This document shows, in pieces, positions 48,625 to 56,990 of a DNA stretch of 64,000 bases; position 1 is the stretch's first letter, and each line of letters begins with the position of its first letter. Below the pieces are notes generated by a model. That model was not told where the DNA came from, made no database searches, and was given only the letters and a program-made list of their open reading frames with translations. The DNA comes from Micromonospora zamorensis (lineage in GTDB: Bacteria > Actinomycetota > Actinomycetes > Mycobacteriales > Micromonosporaceae): contig NZ_LT607755.1 in assembly GCF_900090275.1 (NCBI RefSeq), positions 7,031,933 through 7,095,932 on the forward strand. The letters are read 5' to 3'. Both the position numbers and the translations under genes were made by a program.

Positions 48625-50297
48625 CGGGTCGCCTTCCCGGTCGGTTCGGGCGTCAGCTCGGTGACCCGACCGTCCTCGACCCGCAGGATCCGGTCGGCGT
48701 CGGCGAGCAGCGCCGGTCGGTGCGCGACCAGGAGCGCGGTGCGCCCGGCGACCAGGCGGCGGGTGGCGTCGAGCACCACCGCCTCGGCCGCGGTGTCCAG
48801 GCGGGCGGTGGGTTCGTCGAGCAGCACCACCGGGGCGGACCGCAGAAATGCCCGGGCCAGCGCCACGCGCTGCCGCTGCCCGCTGGACAGCCCGTGGCCG
48901 CGTTCGCCGAGCAGGGTGTCCAGGCCGTCCGGCAGGCCGGCCACCACGTCGTCCAGAGCGGCGTCGTGCACCGCCGCGGCGAGCGCGTCGGGCGTGGTGT
49001 CCGGTGCGCCGAGCCGGATGTTGTCGGCCAGCGAGGCGGCGAAGAGATGGGCCCGCTGCGGCACCCAGGCGAGTTGTCGACGCCAGGCGTCCGGGTCGGC
49101 CGTGGCGAGGTCGACCCCGTCCACCGTGATCCGGCCGCTGGTCGGGGTCACGAAGCCGAGCAGCAGGCCGAGCAACGTGCTCTTGCCGGCGCCGCTGGGC
49201 CCGATGATGGCGATCCGTTCGCCGGCTCGGATGGTCAGGGTCACGTCACGCAGGGCGGTGGTCCGCTCGTACGCAACGGTCACCCCCTCGAACCGGATGT
49301 CACGTCGCGCGTCCGGGACGGTGGCGCCCTCGGCGGCCCGGGGCGCGGTGGGCGCGGCCGAGATGGTCAGCGCCTCGTCCAGCGCGGCGAGCCCCTCCAT
49401 GCTGGCGTGGAAGCGGCTGCCGGCGGCCCGCAGTGGCAGGTACGCCTCCGGGGTGAGCAGCAGCACCAGCAGCGCTGTCTGCAGGGCCAGCCCGCCGCCG
49501 AGCAACCGGATGCCGACCGGCACCGCGACCAGTGCCACCGAGAGGGTGGCGACCAGCTCCAGCACCAGCGCGGAGAGGAACGCGATCCGCAGTGTCTTCA
49601 TGGTGGCGACGCGGTGCCCGTCGGCCATCCGGCGCACCACCTCGGTCTGTGCCCGGGCCCGCCCGAACGCGCGCAGCGTGGGCAACCCGGCGACCATGTC
49701 CAGGAAGTGCCCGCCGAGCAGCGAGAGCCGCCGCCACTGCCGTTCGGTGGCGGCCTGGGCCTGCCAGCCGAGCAGCGCGCCGAAGACCGGGATCAGCGGC
49801 AGGGTCACCGCGATGATCACCGCCGAGCTCCAGTCGGCGAAGACGACCCGGGCGAGCACCGCCAGCGGCACGGTGACGCTGAGCACCAGTTGGGGCAGGT
49901 ATCCGGTGAAGTAGGCGTCCAGCGCGTCCAGCCCGCGCCCGGCCAGGGTGGCGATCTGACCGGCCCGCTGCCCGGCCACCCAGCCAGGACCATGGCGGCC
50001 GACCGCGCCGAGCAGGTCGGCCCGCAGCGTCGCCTTGACCGTGGCGGCGACCCGCGCGGAGACCGTGCCCTGTGCCCAGACCAGCGCCGAGCGGGCAGCG
50101 ACCGCGACCATGAAGGCGCCCAGCGCCGGCCGATCCAGTCGACCGTCGATCGCCGTGGCCAGCACCGCCGCGAGGGCGGTGGCCTGCGCCACGATCAACC
50201 CGGCGGCGAGCACACCGAGGAGCGCGAGCACGGCAAGATCGCGCCGGGCCGCAGGGACCCGGCGCAGCAGACGCGGGTCGAACGGACGGCGTTTCAC
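48621..50297 (-). CDS. cydD: CydD: thiol ABC exporter subunit
   Basis: A 558-residue partner of CydC, with the membrane domain (LAVLALLGVLAAGLIVAQATALAAVL) then the ATPase with Walker A GPSGAGKST and Walker B PVVLLDEPTARLD. The signature reads LSSGQRQR instead of LSGGQ, a mild variant. GTG at 50295-50297 overlaps the cydB stop (GTGA). The longer open frame upstream is out of context because it runs inside cydB. Confidence 0.93.
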   Translation of the reverse strand: MKRRPFDPRLLRRVPAARRDLAVLALLGVLAAGLIVAQATALAAVLATAIDGRLDRPALGAFMVAVAARSALVWAQGTVSARVAATVKATLRADLLGAVGRHGPGWVAGQRAGQIATLAGRGLDALDAYFTGYLPQLVLSVTVPLAVLARVVFADWSSAVIIAVTLPLIPVFGALLGWQAQAATERQWRRLSLLGGHFLDMVAGLPTLRAFGRARAQTEVVRRMADGHRVATMKTLRIAFLSALVLELVATLSVALVAVPVGIRLLGGGLALQTALLVLLLTPEAYLPLRAAGSRFHASMEGLAALDEALTISAAPTAPRAAEGATVPDARRDIRFEGVTVAYERTTALRDVTLTIRAGERIAIIGPSGAGKSTLLGLLLGFVTPTSGRITVDGVDLATADPDAWRRQLAWVPQRAHLFAASLADNIRLGAPDTTPDALAAAVHDAALDDVVAGLPDGLDTLLGERGHGLSSGQRQRVALARAFLRSAPVVLLDEPTARLDTAAEAVVLDATRRLVAGRTALLVAHRPALLADADRILRVEDGRVTELTPEPTGKATR

Positions 50298-51301
50298 CAG
50301 TACACCGGTGCCCTGCCGTCGGTCCGTCCTCGGAAAACCCACCAACACATCGCCTGGAAGCCTAGTAGGGCCGGAAGTAGCGGCAGCGCCACCCAGCCGA
50401 GGAGCCGCAGCGTCGGTGCGCTCGCAGCGGCGTCGGTCACTGTCAGCGAGGCGCCCGGGTCGGTCGTGGAGACCAGCACATAGGGCCAGAGAGCCGCCCC
50501 GACCAGCACCACCGGCAGCGCCAGGGCCGCGCCGGTTGCGGCCAGTGCCCACCCCGGCCGCCGCCGCGCCAGCGCCGCGCGGGCCGCCAGCAGCGCCGCC
50601 GCGAGCAGCACCGGCAGGAGTACGGCCACCGCCGGCCGCTGGACGGCGTCGCGTACCCGGGAGGAGAGCAGGCCCACGACGGTGGCCAGGGCGACCGCGG
50701 TGAGCGCCACCGGCACCAGTCGGCGGGCCGTGCGGCCGACCACTGCGGCGGCGTCGGCCGACAGACGCAGCGCGAGGAAGGTCGCTCCGTGCACCGCGAC
50801 CAGTGCGACCATGGCCAGCCCGACGGTGGCTGCGAACGGGGTGGCCAGGTGCGACACCCCGGCGACGTGCCCGTCGGCCTGACGGGGCACGCCCTGGAGC
50901 AGCGCGGCGAGCACCACCCCCCAGCCCACTGCGGCGAGTGCGCTGCCGATCATCACGACGCGGTCCCAGCGCGCGCGGATCCGTTCGTCGGCGGGCCGGC
51001 TACGCAGTTGCACCCCGACGGTGACCAGGATGACGCCGACCAGGGCACCGGCCACGGCCGGATAGCAGCCGGAGAGCAACTCGCCCTCCAGCACCGGGAA
51101 CGCACCGAAGAGGATGCCCACGGCGGCCACCAGCCAGACCTCGTTGCCGAGGAAGAACGGGCCGAGCGCGGTGAGCGCCTCCCTCCGCAGAGCGGGGCCG
51201 CCACCGCGGGCGAGCAGCAGCCCGACGCCGTAGTCGTAGCCGGCGAGCACCAGGTAGCCGGTGAAGAAGAGGCCGAGCAGGGCGTACCAGGCGAGGTCCA
51301 C
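50294..51301 (-). CDS. cydB: Cytochrome bd oxidase subunit II
   Basis: A 335-residue, eight- to nine-helix subunit that pairs with CydA. It begins WYALLGLFFTGYLVLAGYDYGVG and has GPFFLGNEVWLVAAVG, the conserved CydB features. It starts with GTG at 51301, 26 bases after cydA. Confidence 0.94.
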   Translation of the reverse strand: MDLAWYALLGLFFTGYLVLAGYDYGVGLLLARGGGPALRREALTALGPFFLGNEVWLVAAVGILFGAFPVLEGELLSGCYPAVAGALVGVILVTVGVQLRSRPADERIRARWDRVVMIGSALAAVGWGVVLAALLQGVPRQADGHVAGVSHLATPFAATVGLAMVALVAVHGATFLALRLSADAAAVVGRTARRLVPVALTAVALATVVGLLSSRVRDAVQRPAVAVLLPVLLAAALLAARAALARRRPGWALAATGAALALPVVLVGAALWPYVLVSTTDPGASLTVTDAAASAPTLRLLGWVALPLLPALLGFQAMCWWVFRGRTDGRAPVYW

Positions 51302-51327
51302 GGTGTTCTCCTCAGTTCCTCAGTGCC

Positions 51328-52581
51328 TCAGACGAGCGCGGGTTCGGGGTGGGTCGACTCACTCGGCGGCGCTGGTGGGCGGCCGAGTGCCGGATCGGCC
51401 GCGCCCCGCGCCGCGTGCCGGGCGAGCAGCACCCAGTTGGTGACGGCGAGGGTGCCGAGCAGCAGGCTGAACCCGATCAGCGAGGCGAGCATCACCGGTG
51501 CGCCGACCGGGGACACGGCCTGCTCGGTGGGGAGCAGCCCGTACGCCACCCAGGGCTGGCGGCCGACCTCGCGGGCGATCCAGCCGAGGACCACCGCGAC
51601 GAACGGCAGCGGCAGGGCGAGCAGGACCAGCCAGAGCGGGAAGCGCAGCCGGATGATCCAGTCCCGGAAGAGCAGGGGGAGCAGCAACCAGACGCAGCCG
51701 AGGGTGAAGCCGATCAGGATCATGAAGCCCAGCCCGACGCTGGCCAGCACCGGTGGCGTGTAGTCGCCGGGGCCGAACCGGGTGGTCCAGTCGGCGATCA
51801 GCGCTTGCGCCTCCGGGCTCTGGCCGCCGAACTTGGTCGGCTGCACGCCGCCGACCGGGCCGAACTGGGCGAAGCCGAAGCCCTGCACCAGGCTGATCGC
51901 CAGCGCCGAGGTGACCAGGCCGATCCGCAGCGAGGTGCGGAAGAGCACGAAGTCGGGAGTACGCCGGATCAGGTGCCAGGCGCTGACCGCCGCCATCAGC
52001 ATCCCGCCTACCAGCAACGCGGCCGAGACCACGTGCCCGAACGCCATGCCGAGGCTGGGGTTGGAGAGCAGCGCGCCAAAGTCGGTGAGGTGGGCGATGC
52101 CGTCGCGTACCTCGTAACCGACCGGGTGTTGCAGCCAGGAGTTGGCCACCATGATCCAGAACGCCGAGGCGTACGCGGTGATGGCCACGCCCCAGAGCAG
52201 CGCGAGATGGACACCCTTACCGAGCCGGTGCCAGCCGAAGATCCACATCCCGAGGAACGTGGATTCGAGGAAGAACGCCACCAGCGTCTCGATGGCCAGC
52301 GGCGCGCCGAAGACGTTGCCGACGTAGCGCGACAGGCCACTCCAGTTCAGCCCGAACTGGAACTCCATCACGATGCCGGTGGCGATGCCGAGCACGTAAT
52401 TGATCACGTAGAGCTGACCCCAGTAGCGGGTCAGCCGCTCCCACTTCGGGTTGCCGGTGAGCACCCAGGCGGTCTGCATCCCGACCAGCAGGGTGACCAG
52501 CCCGAGCGTGACGACCACGAAGAGGAAGTGGATCGAGGTGGTGGTGGCGAACTGCAGGCGGGCGAGGAGCAGGGTGTCCAT
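51328..52581 (-). CDS. cydA: Cytochrome bd oxidase subunit I
   Basis: Quinol-oxidising subunit carrying the hemes b558, b595 and d, a high-affinity oxygen reductase at the membrane. The 417 residues include RLQFATTTSIHF (heme-ligand His), IETLVAFFLESTFLGMWIFGW (the two proton-path Glu), MAFGHVVSAALL (His) and the GRQPW motif. It is ~100 residues shorter than E. coli CydA because the Q-loop is of the short type. The ATG follows GGAGAG. It heads cydABDC under the dyad array at 52623-52692. Confidence 0.95.
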   Translation of the reverse strand: MDTLLLARLQFATTTSIHFLFVVVTLGLVTLLVGMQTAWVLTGNPKWERLTRYWGQLYVINYVLGIATGIVMEFQFGLNWSGLSRYVGNVFGAPLAIETLVAFFLESTFLGMWIFGWHRLGKGVHLALLWGVAITAYASAFWIMVANSWLQHPVGYEVRDGIAHLTDFGALLSNPSLGMAFGHVVSAALLVGGMLMAAVSAWHLIRRTPDFVLFRTSLRIGLVTSALAISLVQGFGFAQFGPVGGVQPTKFGGQSPEAQALIADWTTRFGPGDYTPPVLASVGLGFMILIGFTLGCVWLLLPLLFRDWIIRLRFPLWLVLLALPLPFVAVVLGWIAREVGRQPWVAYGLLPTEQAVSPVGAPVMLASLIGFSLLLGTLAVTNWVLLARHAARGAADPALGRPPAPPSESTHPEPALV

Positions 52582-52622
52582 GGCCGGCTCTCCGTAGTGT
52601 TGGCTCCCTTGTCGTAGCCACC

Positions 52623-52692
52623 CTACACGTAGTTTCTCTACACGTCTGTCTACTACGTGACGTCGTAGAAGACGGTACTACAGCACGTAGTA
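52623..52692. promoter_or_regulatory. Array of CTAC/GTAG dyads upstream of cydA (BlaI-like operators)
   Basis: Within 70 bases are CTAC-AC-GTAG (52623-52632), CTAC-ACG (52638-52644), CTAC-N8-GTAG (52653-52668) and TACTAC-N5-GTAGTA (52676-52692). Dyads built from TAC/GTA arms are typical of BlaI/MecI/CopY repressors. They cover -42 to -111 relative to the cydA start. No blaI gene is in the window, but part of a BlaR-like peptidase gene lies next door. Confidence 0.6.
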
Positions 52693-52781
52693 GTCATGGG
52701 TTTGGAAGATCGCGCTCTTGCGGCGGGACACGGCGGCGCGGCACCCATGCGGGGGCGCGGCGTGTGACGTGCTATTTCAGG

Positions 52782-53987
52782 TCAGGACAGGAAGAGGGTG
52801 ACCGGGAGGGCGACCAGCGTGCTGGCCACCGCGAGGGCGGTGGCGCCGAGCACCCGGGGCGGCCGGTCGGTGACCAGGAGGCGCTGGACCCGTACGTCGA
52901 GATCCCGGTCGCCCATGCCCAGCGCGCCGGCCGGGGTGATCCGGTGACCGGCGGCGGCGAAGCGGCGCAGCGCTCCGGCCAGCGGCGCTTCCGCGTGCAG
53001 CTCACGGGCCTTGTCGTCGGCGCGCATCTCGACCAGCAGGGCGACCCGTTCGTGGGCGTCGCGGACCCAGCCGAACCACGGCAACGCCCGGCACAGCGCG
53101 GTGAACGGCAGCAGCACCAGATCGTGCCGCTCGTGGGCGTGCGCGCGCTCGTGGCTGAGCACCGCGGCCAGCTCGGCGCGGTCGAGCAGGCTCAGAGTGC
53201 CGGCGCTGACCACCACCTGCGGCTTCACCCCGGGCAGGCAGTATGCGGCGGCGCTCGGATGATCCAGCACCAGCGCGCCGGGGGCGGCCGGATCGTCCCG
53301 GGCGACCAGGGAGAGCAGGTCCCGGTGCCGGCGCTGGGCGCGTACGGTGCCGTGGATGCTGCGGACGGTCGTGGCGACCAGCACCGCGCCGATGCCGAAG
53401 CCCACCCCGACGCCGGCGAGGTGGAAGGTGTTCACCCCGATCGGCAGTGTGCCGTGGGCGAGGTCGTTGGCCAGGGCGAGCAGCGCGCTGCCGGTCGGCA
53501 GGTCGTACGCGCTCAGCCCGAGCGCCATGGGCAGGCCCATCGCCGAGAGACCCACCGCCAACCCGACGACCGGCCAGGAGATGCCGCCGGGCAGCCGTGC
53601 GCAGAGGGCCTCCTCCTCGGGCAGCAGCACCATTCTGCGTACTCCCGGATCGACCTCGTGGTGCTGCTCGGCGTCCATTCCGACGGATCGGACATCGGTG
53701 GTGAGCGCCGTCGCGGCGGCGCAGTAGCCGGTGGTGTGGGTGATGGTGCCGACCACCCCGGCCGGCCAGACGGGCGCGCGGTCGGGGGCGGCCGGCACGG
53801 CTGTCGGTGGCAGGCCGAGACCGGTCATGGCCCGACGGGCGCAGGCCCTCCCAGCGGCGAAGTCCCGCCGACGGGTCTGCACGGCCCGCTCGCTCAGGCA
53901 CGCCTGCTCGGCGGGGAGCAGTTCGCCGACCCAGTCGTCCGGCCCGGCCACGGCCACGGCGACTGTCGACGGCAGCAGGTCACGCAT
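52782..53987 (-). CDS. Chimera: front of a 4'-phosphopantetheinyl transferase fused to the back of an M56 (BlaR-like) peptidase
   Basis: One uninterrupted 401-residue frame. Residues 1 to about 138 match EntD/Npt-type phosphopantetheinyl transferases (RRRDFAAGRACARRAM, VGTITHTTGYCAA, SVGMDAE) but stop at GGISWP, before the essential (W/F)xxKExxxK motif. From about residue 140 the sequence is an M56 peptidase (VLSHERAHAHERHD with the HExxH-like zinc site HERAH, then EMRADDKA) lacking its usual first helices. A deletion joining two neighbouring genes, with loss of whatever lay between, is the simplest explanation. The transferase should be inactive; peptidase function is doubtful. An assembly error is possible. 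Confidence 0.75.
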   Translation of the reverse strand: MRDLLPSTVAVAVAGPDDWVGELLPAEQACLSERAVQTRRRDFAAGRACARRAMTGLGLPPTAVPAAPDRAPVWPAGVVGTITHTTGYCAAATALTTDVRSVGMDAEQHHEVDPGVRRMVLLPEEEALCARLPGGISWPVVGLAVGLSAMGLPMALGLSAYDLPTGSALLALANDLAHGTLPIGVNTFHLAGVGVGFGIGAVLVATTVRSIHGTVRAQRRHRDLLSLVARDDPAAPGALVLDHPSAAAYCLPGVKPQVVVSAGTLSLLDRAELAAVLSHERAHAHERHDLVLLPFTALCRALPWFGWVRDAHERVALLVEMRADDKARELHAEAPLAGALRRFAAAGHRITPAGALGMGDRDLDVRVQRLLVTDRPPRVLGATALAVASTLVALPVTLFLS

Positions 53988-54189
53988 CGCGGCAGCCTAC
54001 TGGTCGGTGGGAGCAGCGGCTCCTGTCAACCGTCAGATTTCCGACTCCCACGACGGGAGAAGGTACCGCAAAGATGTAACACCGGAGGGACGTGCAGCGC
54101 GCCCTCCCTGATGGCTCCGGGGGGACCACCATCAAGAACTGGTCGGGCAGGGCAGCCGCCAGTCCCGTGGACATCTGGAAGGACGTGCG
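53988..54189 (+). other. Short gap with small hairpins
   Basis: GGAGC-AGC-GGCTCC (about 54009-54023) and GGAGGG/CCCTCC (54084-54107) are the only structures seen. No gene or clear promoter is recognised in this 202-base divergent interval. Confidence 0.3.
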
Positions 54190-54459
54190 ATGACCGATGG
54201 TGCGGAACGGTCGGGGGTGCGGGTGGACGATCACGCCCCGAAGACCCCCTGCTGGAGCTGCGGCTCCTGCGGCGACGAGTGGCCGTGCGCGACGAAGCGC
54301 AGCCGGCTGCTGGCGGAGTACGGGAGTGACCGCGCGATGCTCAGCGTCTATCTGGGTTCCTGTCTCGCCGCCGCCACGGAGGATCTGCGCGCCGCGCCGG
54401 TGATGTCGCTCCAGAGTCGGTTCATCGGCTGGTTGCCACGCGGCTCCCGCCGAGGTTGA
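54190..54459 (+). CDS. Small Cys-rich conserved actinobacterial protein
   Basis: An 89-residue protein with CWSCGSCGDEWPC near residues 21-33, which could bind a metal, followed by SRLLAEYGSDRAMLSVYLGSCLAAATEDL. Similar small proteins are widespread in Micromonospora and Streptomyces, sometimes labelled flavin reductase without clear basis. AAGGA lies seven bases before the ATG. Function is unknown. Confidence 0.65.
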   Translation: MTDGAERSGVRVDDHAPKTPCWSCGSCGDEWPCATKRSRLLAEYGSDRAMLSVYLGSCLAAATEDLRAAPVMSLQSRFIGWLPRGSRRG

Positions 54460-54504
54460 GCCGCTGGTGGCCCCACCTTCGGGCAGGGCCACCAGCGGGG
54501 CGGT

Positions 54505-55287
54505 TCAGCGACGCCGGGGCCGCCTGGTCACCGCGAAGCCGACGACGCCGGCCACCGCGGCGAGCACGCCGCCGATGGCGGTCCAGACCCACCGCGAGCC
54601 GAGATTCGGCAACCAGTCCGCCGGCGAGTCACCGTCGTCGCCAGCTTCCGGGTCCGCCACGGGTACGGCGTTGAGCACCGTGCCCGCCTTGGTGTTCGGC
54701 ACCAGCGGCGCTGCCAACTCACCGTCGTCGGCCGAGGCGCCCCGGTCGGCGACCGTGCCGACCAGCAGGTCCACGTCGATCGGTGCGCCCAGATCCGGCT
54801 CGGGCAGATCGATCACGGAGAGCCTGATGACGTACGTGCCGGGCAGTGGATCGGCTGACCAGGGCTCCGCCCACGGTCGTACCTCGCGCAACGTGCAGCC
54901 CAGCGCCACGCTCGACGCCTTCGCGTCCACGGTCGGGGTCTGTGCCCCGGCGGTGCACGCCTGCCGCCGGCGCAGCCCGTCGAACACGTCGACCGTCCAG
55001 GTGGAGGCGCCGCTGCGCCCCTTCGGGAAGGTGACGGTGGCGGTGATCTCGTGCACCTGGCCGGCTTTCGCCGGGAACGCCCAGTAGAGGTGGTCGCCGA
55101 TCGACGCGTCCACCCGTACCGGTTGCCCCGCGGCGATCGGGGTGGCGCTGAGGAACGACGTGCCGGCCCGGTTCACCGGCGTGGCGCCCGGGGAGGGGCT
55201 CGGGGCGGCGACGGCCGAGGCGGGGAGCAGCGCGGCCCCGCCGGCGGCGAGCAGCGCCGCCAGCGATCGGTTCAGGGCGGTACGCAT
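54505..55287 (-). CDS. Exported protein anchored by a C-terminal helix
   Basis: A 260-residue protein. It has a signal peptide (RTALNRSLAALLAAGGAALLPASAVAA), a beta-sandwich-like exported domain (GDHLYWAFPAKAGQVHEITATVTFP, a Cys pair, GTYVIRLSVIDLPEPDLG), then a helix (WVWTAIGGVLAAVAGVVGFAV) ending in Arg residues. The ATG overlaps the stop of the upstream VWA gene (TGATG). Together they probably form a cell-surface pair. Function is unknown. Confidence 0.75.
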   Translation of the reverse strand: MRTALNRSLAALLAAGGAALLPASAVAAPSPSPGATPVNRAGTSFLSATPIAAGQPVRVDASIGDHLYWAFPAKAGQVHEITATVTFPKGRSGASTWTVDVFDGLRRRQACTAGAQTPTVDAKASSVALGCTLREVRPWAEPWSADPLPGTYVIRLSVIDLPEPDLGAPIDVDLLVGTVADRGASADDGELAAPLVPNTKAGTVLNAVPVADPEAGDDGDSPADWLPNLGSRWVWTAIGGVLAAVAGVVGFAVTRRPRRR

Positions 55288-56570
55288 CAGTTCTCCCTCC
55301 AGGTGGCGACCCACCAGCGGGTGAGCAGCCCGGCGATCAGGCCGGTGAGCAGCCCGGCGACGGTGAGCAGGGCGAGCAGCACCCAGCCTCGACCGAGGTC
55401 CGGGCCGTCCGGTGCCGGTGCGGCGGCGACCACGTCGATGGTCAACTCCACGGGCATGCCCGGGGTGGCCGCGGTGCCGGGGCGCGGGGCGAACGAGTTG
55501 CTCACCACCAGGCAGACGGTGGTGGGTTCGACGACCGGCGCGGAACTCTCCTCGGCCTTCGCGGCATTCTCGTCGTCGGCGCTGGCCGACCAGCGCAGCC
55601 CGGCGGAGAGCACATCGGCCCGTCCGCTGCCGGCGTCAGCGCCGCGAACCAGTTCCCGGCCGTCCGCTGCGGTGGCCCTCAGCAGGACCCCGTAGTCCCG
55701 GTTCACTCCTCGGTCCAGCGCCATGCTCACCGACGCGCGCAGCTCCTGCCCGGGGCGTACCGGCACCCGGTAGTAGCGGTGCTCGGAGAAGGCCTCCCGG
55801 TCGGCGTAGACGCCGGGGGCGAGCAGCGGCGCCGAGTCGCAGACGTTCGTGCCGCCGACCACCGTCGGGGCGCGGGTGTTCGTGTCGCCGGCCCGCTCGA
55901 CGAGCTGTTTGATCCGTCCGGTCAGCTCCTCGGCGCTCTGTGCGGCGGTGTAGGTGCCGCCGGTCGCGCTGGCGATGCAGAGCAGCTGCTTTCGGACCTT
56001 CTCGTCGGGGGCCAGACCGAGGGTGTCGACGACCAGGCTGGTGCCCTGGGCGGCCAGCTCCCGGGCCACCTCGCACGGGTCCGGCGGGGCGCAGGTGTCC
56101 TCGCCGTCGGTGATCAGCACGATCCGTCGGGTGGTGGCCCCTCGGCCCAGGTCCTCCGCGGCGGAGCGCAGTGCGAGGCCGACCGGTGTGAATCCGGTCG
56201 GCCGCAGCGTCGCCACGGCAGCTTTGGCCGCGGACCGGTCCACCGGGCCGACCGGCACGATCTGCTGAGTGTCCTGGCAGCCGACCTTCTTGTCCTTGCC
56301 GCGGTAGGTCGCGCCGAGCACCCGGATGCCGAGCTGGGTCTCCGCCGGCAGCGCGTCGACGACCTCGTTGAAGGCCTGCTGGGCAACGGAGATCCGGCTG
56401 CGCCCGTCGATGTCGGCGGCGCGCATCGAGCCACTGACGTCGAGCACCAGCTCGACCCGGGGTGGCTCGGGCACCGGCTCCTCGTCGGCCTGCGCCGGGG
56501 CGGGCCCGGCCAGTGCGGTGGTCGCCAGCAGCCCGAGAAGGACCGCCGTCGATCGTCTGAAGTTGATCAC
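55287..56570 (-). CDS. Exported VWA-domain protein
   Basis: A 427-residue protein. The signal peptide ends near APAQA, and the von Willebrand A domain has a full MIDAS (DVSGSM, TPVGLAL, ITDGEDTC). A beta-rich domain with YYRVPVRPGQELRASVSMALD resembles the exported domain of the downstream partner. A C-terminal helix (LLALLTVAGLLTGLIAGLL) anchors it with RWW outside the membrane edge. GTG 56568-56570 has a TACACT -10 box seven bases upstream and no ribosome site, suggesting a leaderless transcript. Confidence 0.8.
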   Translation of the reverse strand: MINFRRSTAVLLGLLATTALAGPAPAQADEEPVPEPPRVELVLDVSGSMRAADIDGRSRISVAQQAFNEVVDALPAETQLGIRVLGATYRGKDKKVGCQDTQQIVPVGPVDRSAAKAAVATLRPTGFTPVGLALRSAAEDLGRGATTRRIVLITDGEDTCAPPDPCEVARELAAQGTSLVVDTLGLAPDEKVRKQLLCIASATGGTYTAAQSAEELTGRIKQLVERAGDTNTRAPTVVGGTNVCDSAPLLAPGVYADREAFSEHRYYRVPVRPGQELRASVSMALDRGVNRDYGVLLRATAADGRELVRGADAGSGRADVLSAGLRWSASADDENAAKAEESSAPVVEPTTVCLVVSNSFAPRPGTAATPGMPVELTIDVVAAAPAPDGPDLGRGWVLLALLTVAGLLTGLIAGLLTRWWVATWREN

Positions 56571-56808
56571 GGCCCGCAGTGTAGTGAGATCCACTTTGGA
56601 TGATCGTCTGGGTGGGCGTGGATCGGACCCCGGTGCCTCCGGCCAGGTCGATGACCACCTCCGACCTTGCTTTTCCGCGCTCTGGGTCCACGCCAGGTCA
56701 CCCTCGGTCAACTGCAGGCGGGTACGAGTCGGCCCGGCCACCATCCGTCGGAAATCTGACCCAAGTTGACCCGTTGTGCCGGTGGTGCGCGGTGGTTAAG
56801 CTCTTCAT

Positions 56809-56956
56809 GCGCGCCCCAATCGCCCGCTTCCCCCGTGGCAGGCGATCGGGGCGCGCGTCTTTGTCGAAAGGCCCCGCAAGGTCACAGTGCCCGCAGGGGT
56901 CGCAGTGCCCGCAGGGTCACAGAAGGGCCCGCACGCTTCGGCGTGCGGGCCCTTCT
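56809..56956 (+). ncRNA. Candidate small RNA (two strong hairpins)
   Basis: TAAGCT (56797-56802) with TTGTGC 17 bases before it could be a promoter. Initiation would fall at about 56809, exactly at the base of a 16-bp hairpin (56809-56824 with 56841-56856, one A-C mismatch) whose loop contains CCCCC, followed by TCTTTGT. The transcript would end at the UUCG hairpin at 56921-56956. C-rich-loop RNAs are known in actinobacteria (6C family), but I cannot confirm membership from sequence alone. Confidence 0.4.
56921..56956. terminator. UUCG-capped terminator hairpin
   Basis: A perfect 16-bp stem (AGAAGGGCCCGCACGC with its complement) capped by TTCG ends 34 bases past the mannosyltransferase stop. 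It should terminate that gene and any plus-strand RNA entering from the left. Confidence 0.75.
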
Positions 56957-56990
56957 CCGTCGCGCTGTGCGGCGCGTCGCCTGTCGGTGC

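Larger units (their letters stand above)
56571..56990. other. Structured 420-base intergenic region
   Basis: This gap holds the leaderless promoter of the VWA gene at its left end, an unannotated stretch to about 56760, then the small-RNA candidate, a tandem repeat (GTGCCCGCAGGG-like, twice within 56882-56917) and a terminator hairpin shared with the mannosyltransferase gene. No convincing coding sequence is seen. Confidence 0.5.
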
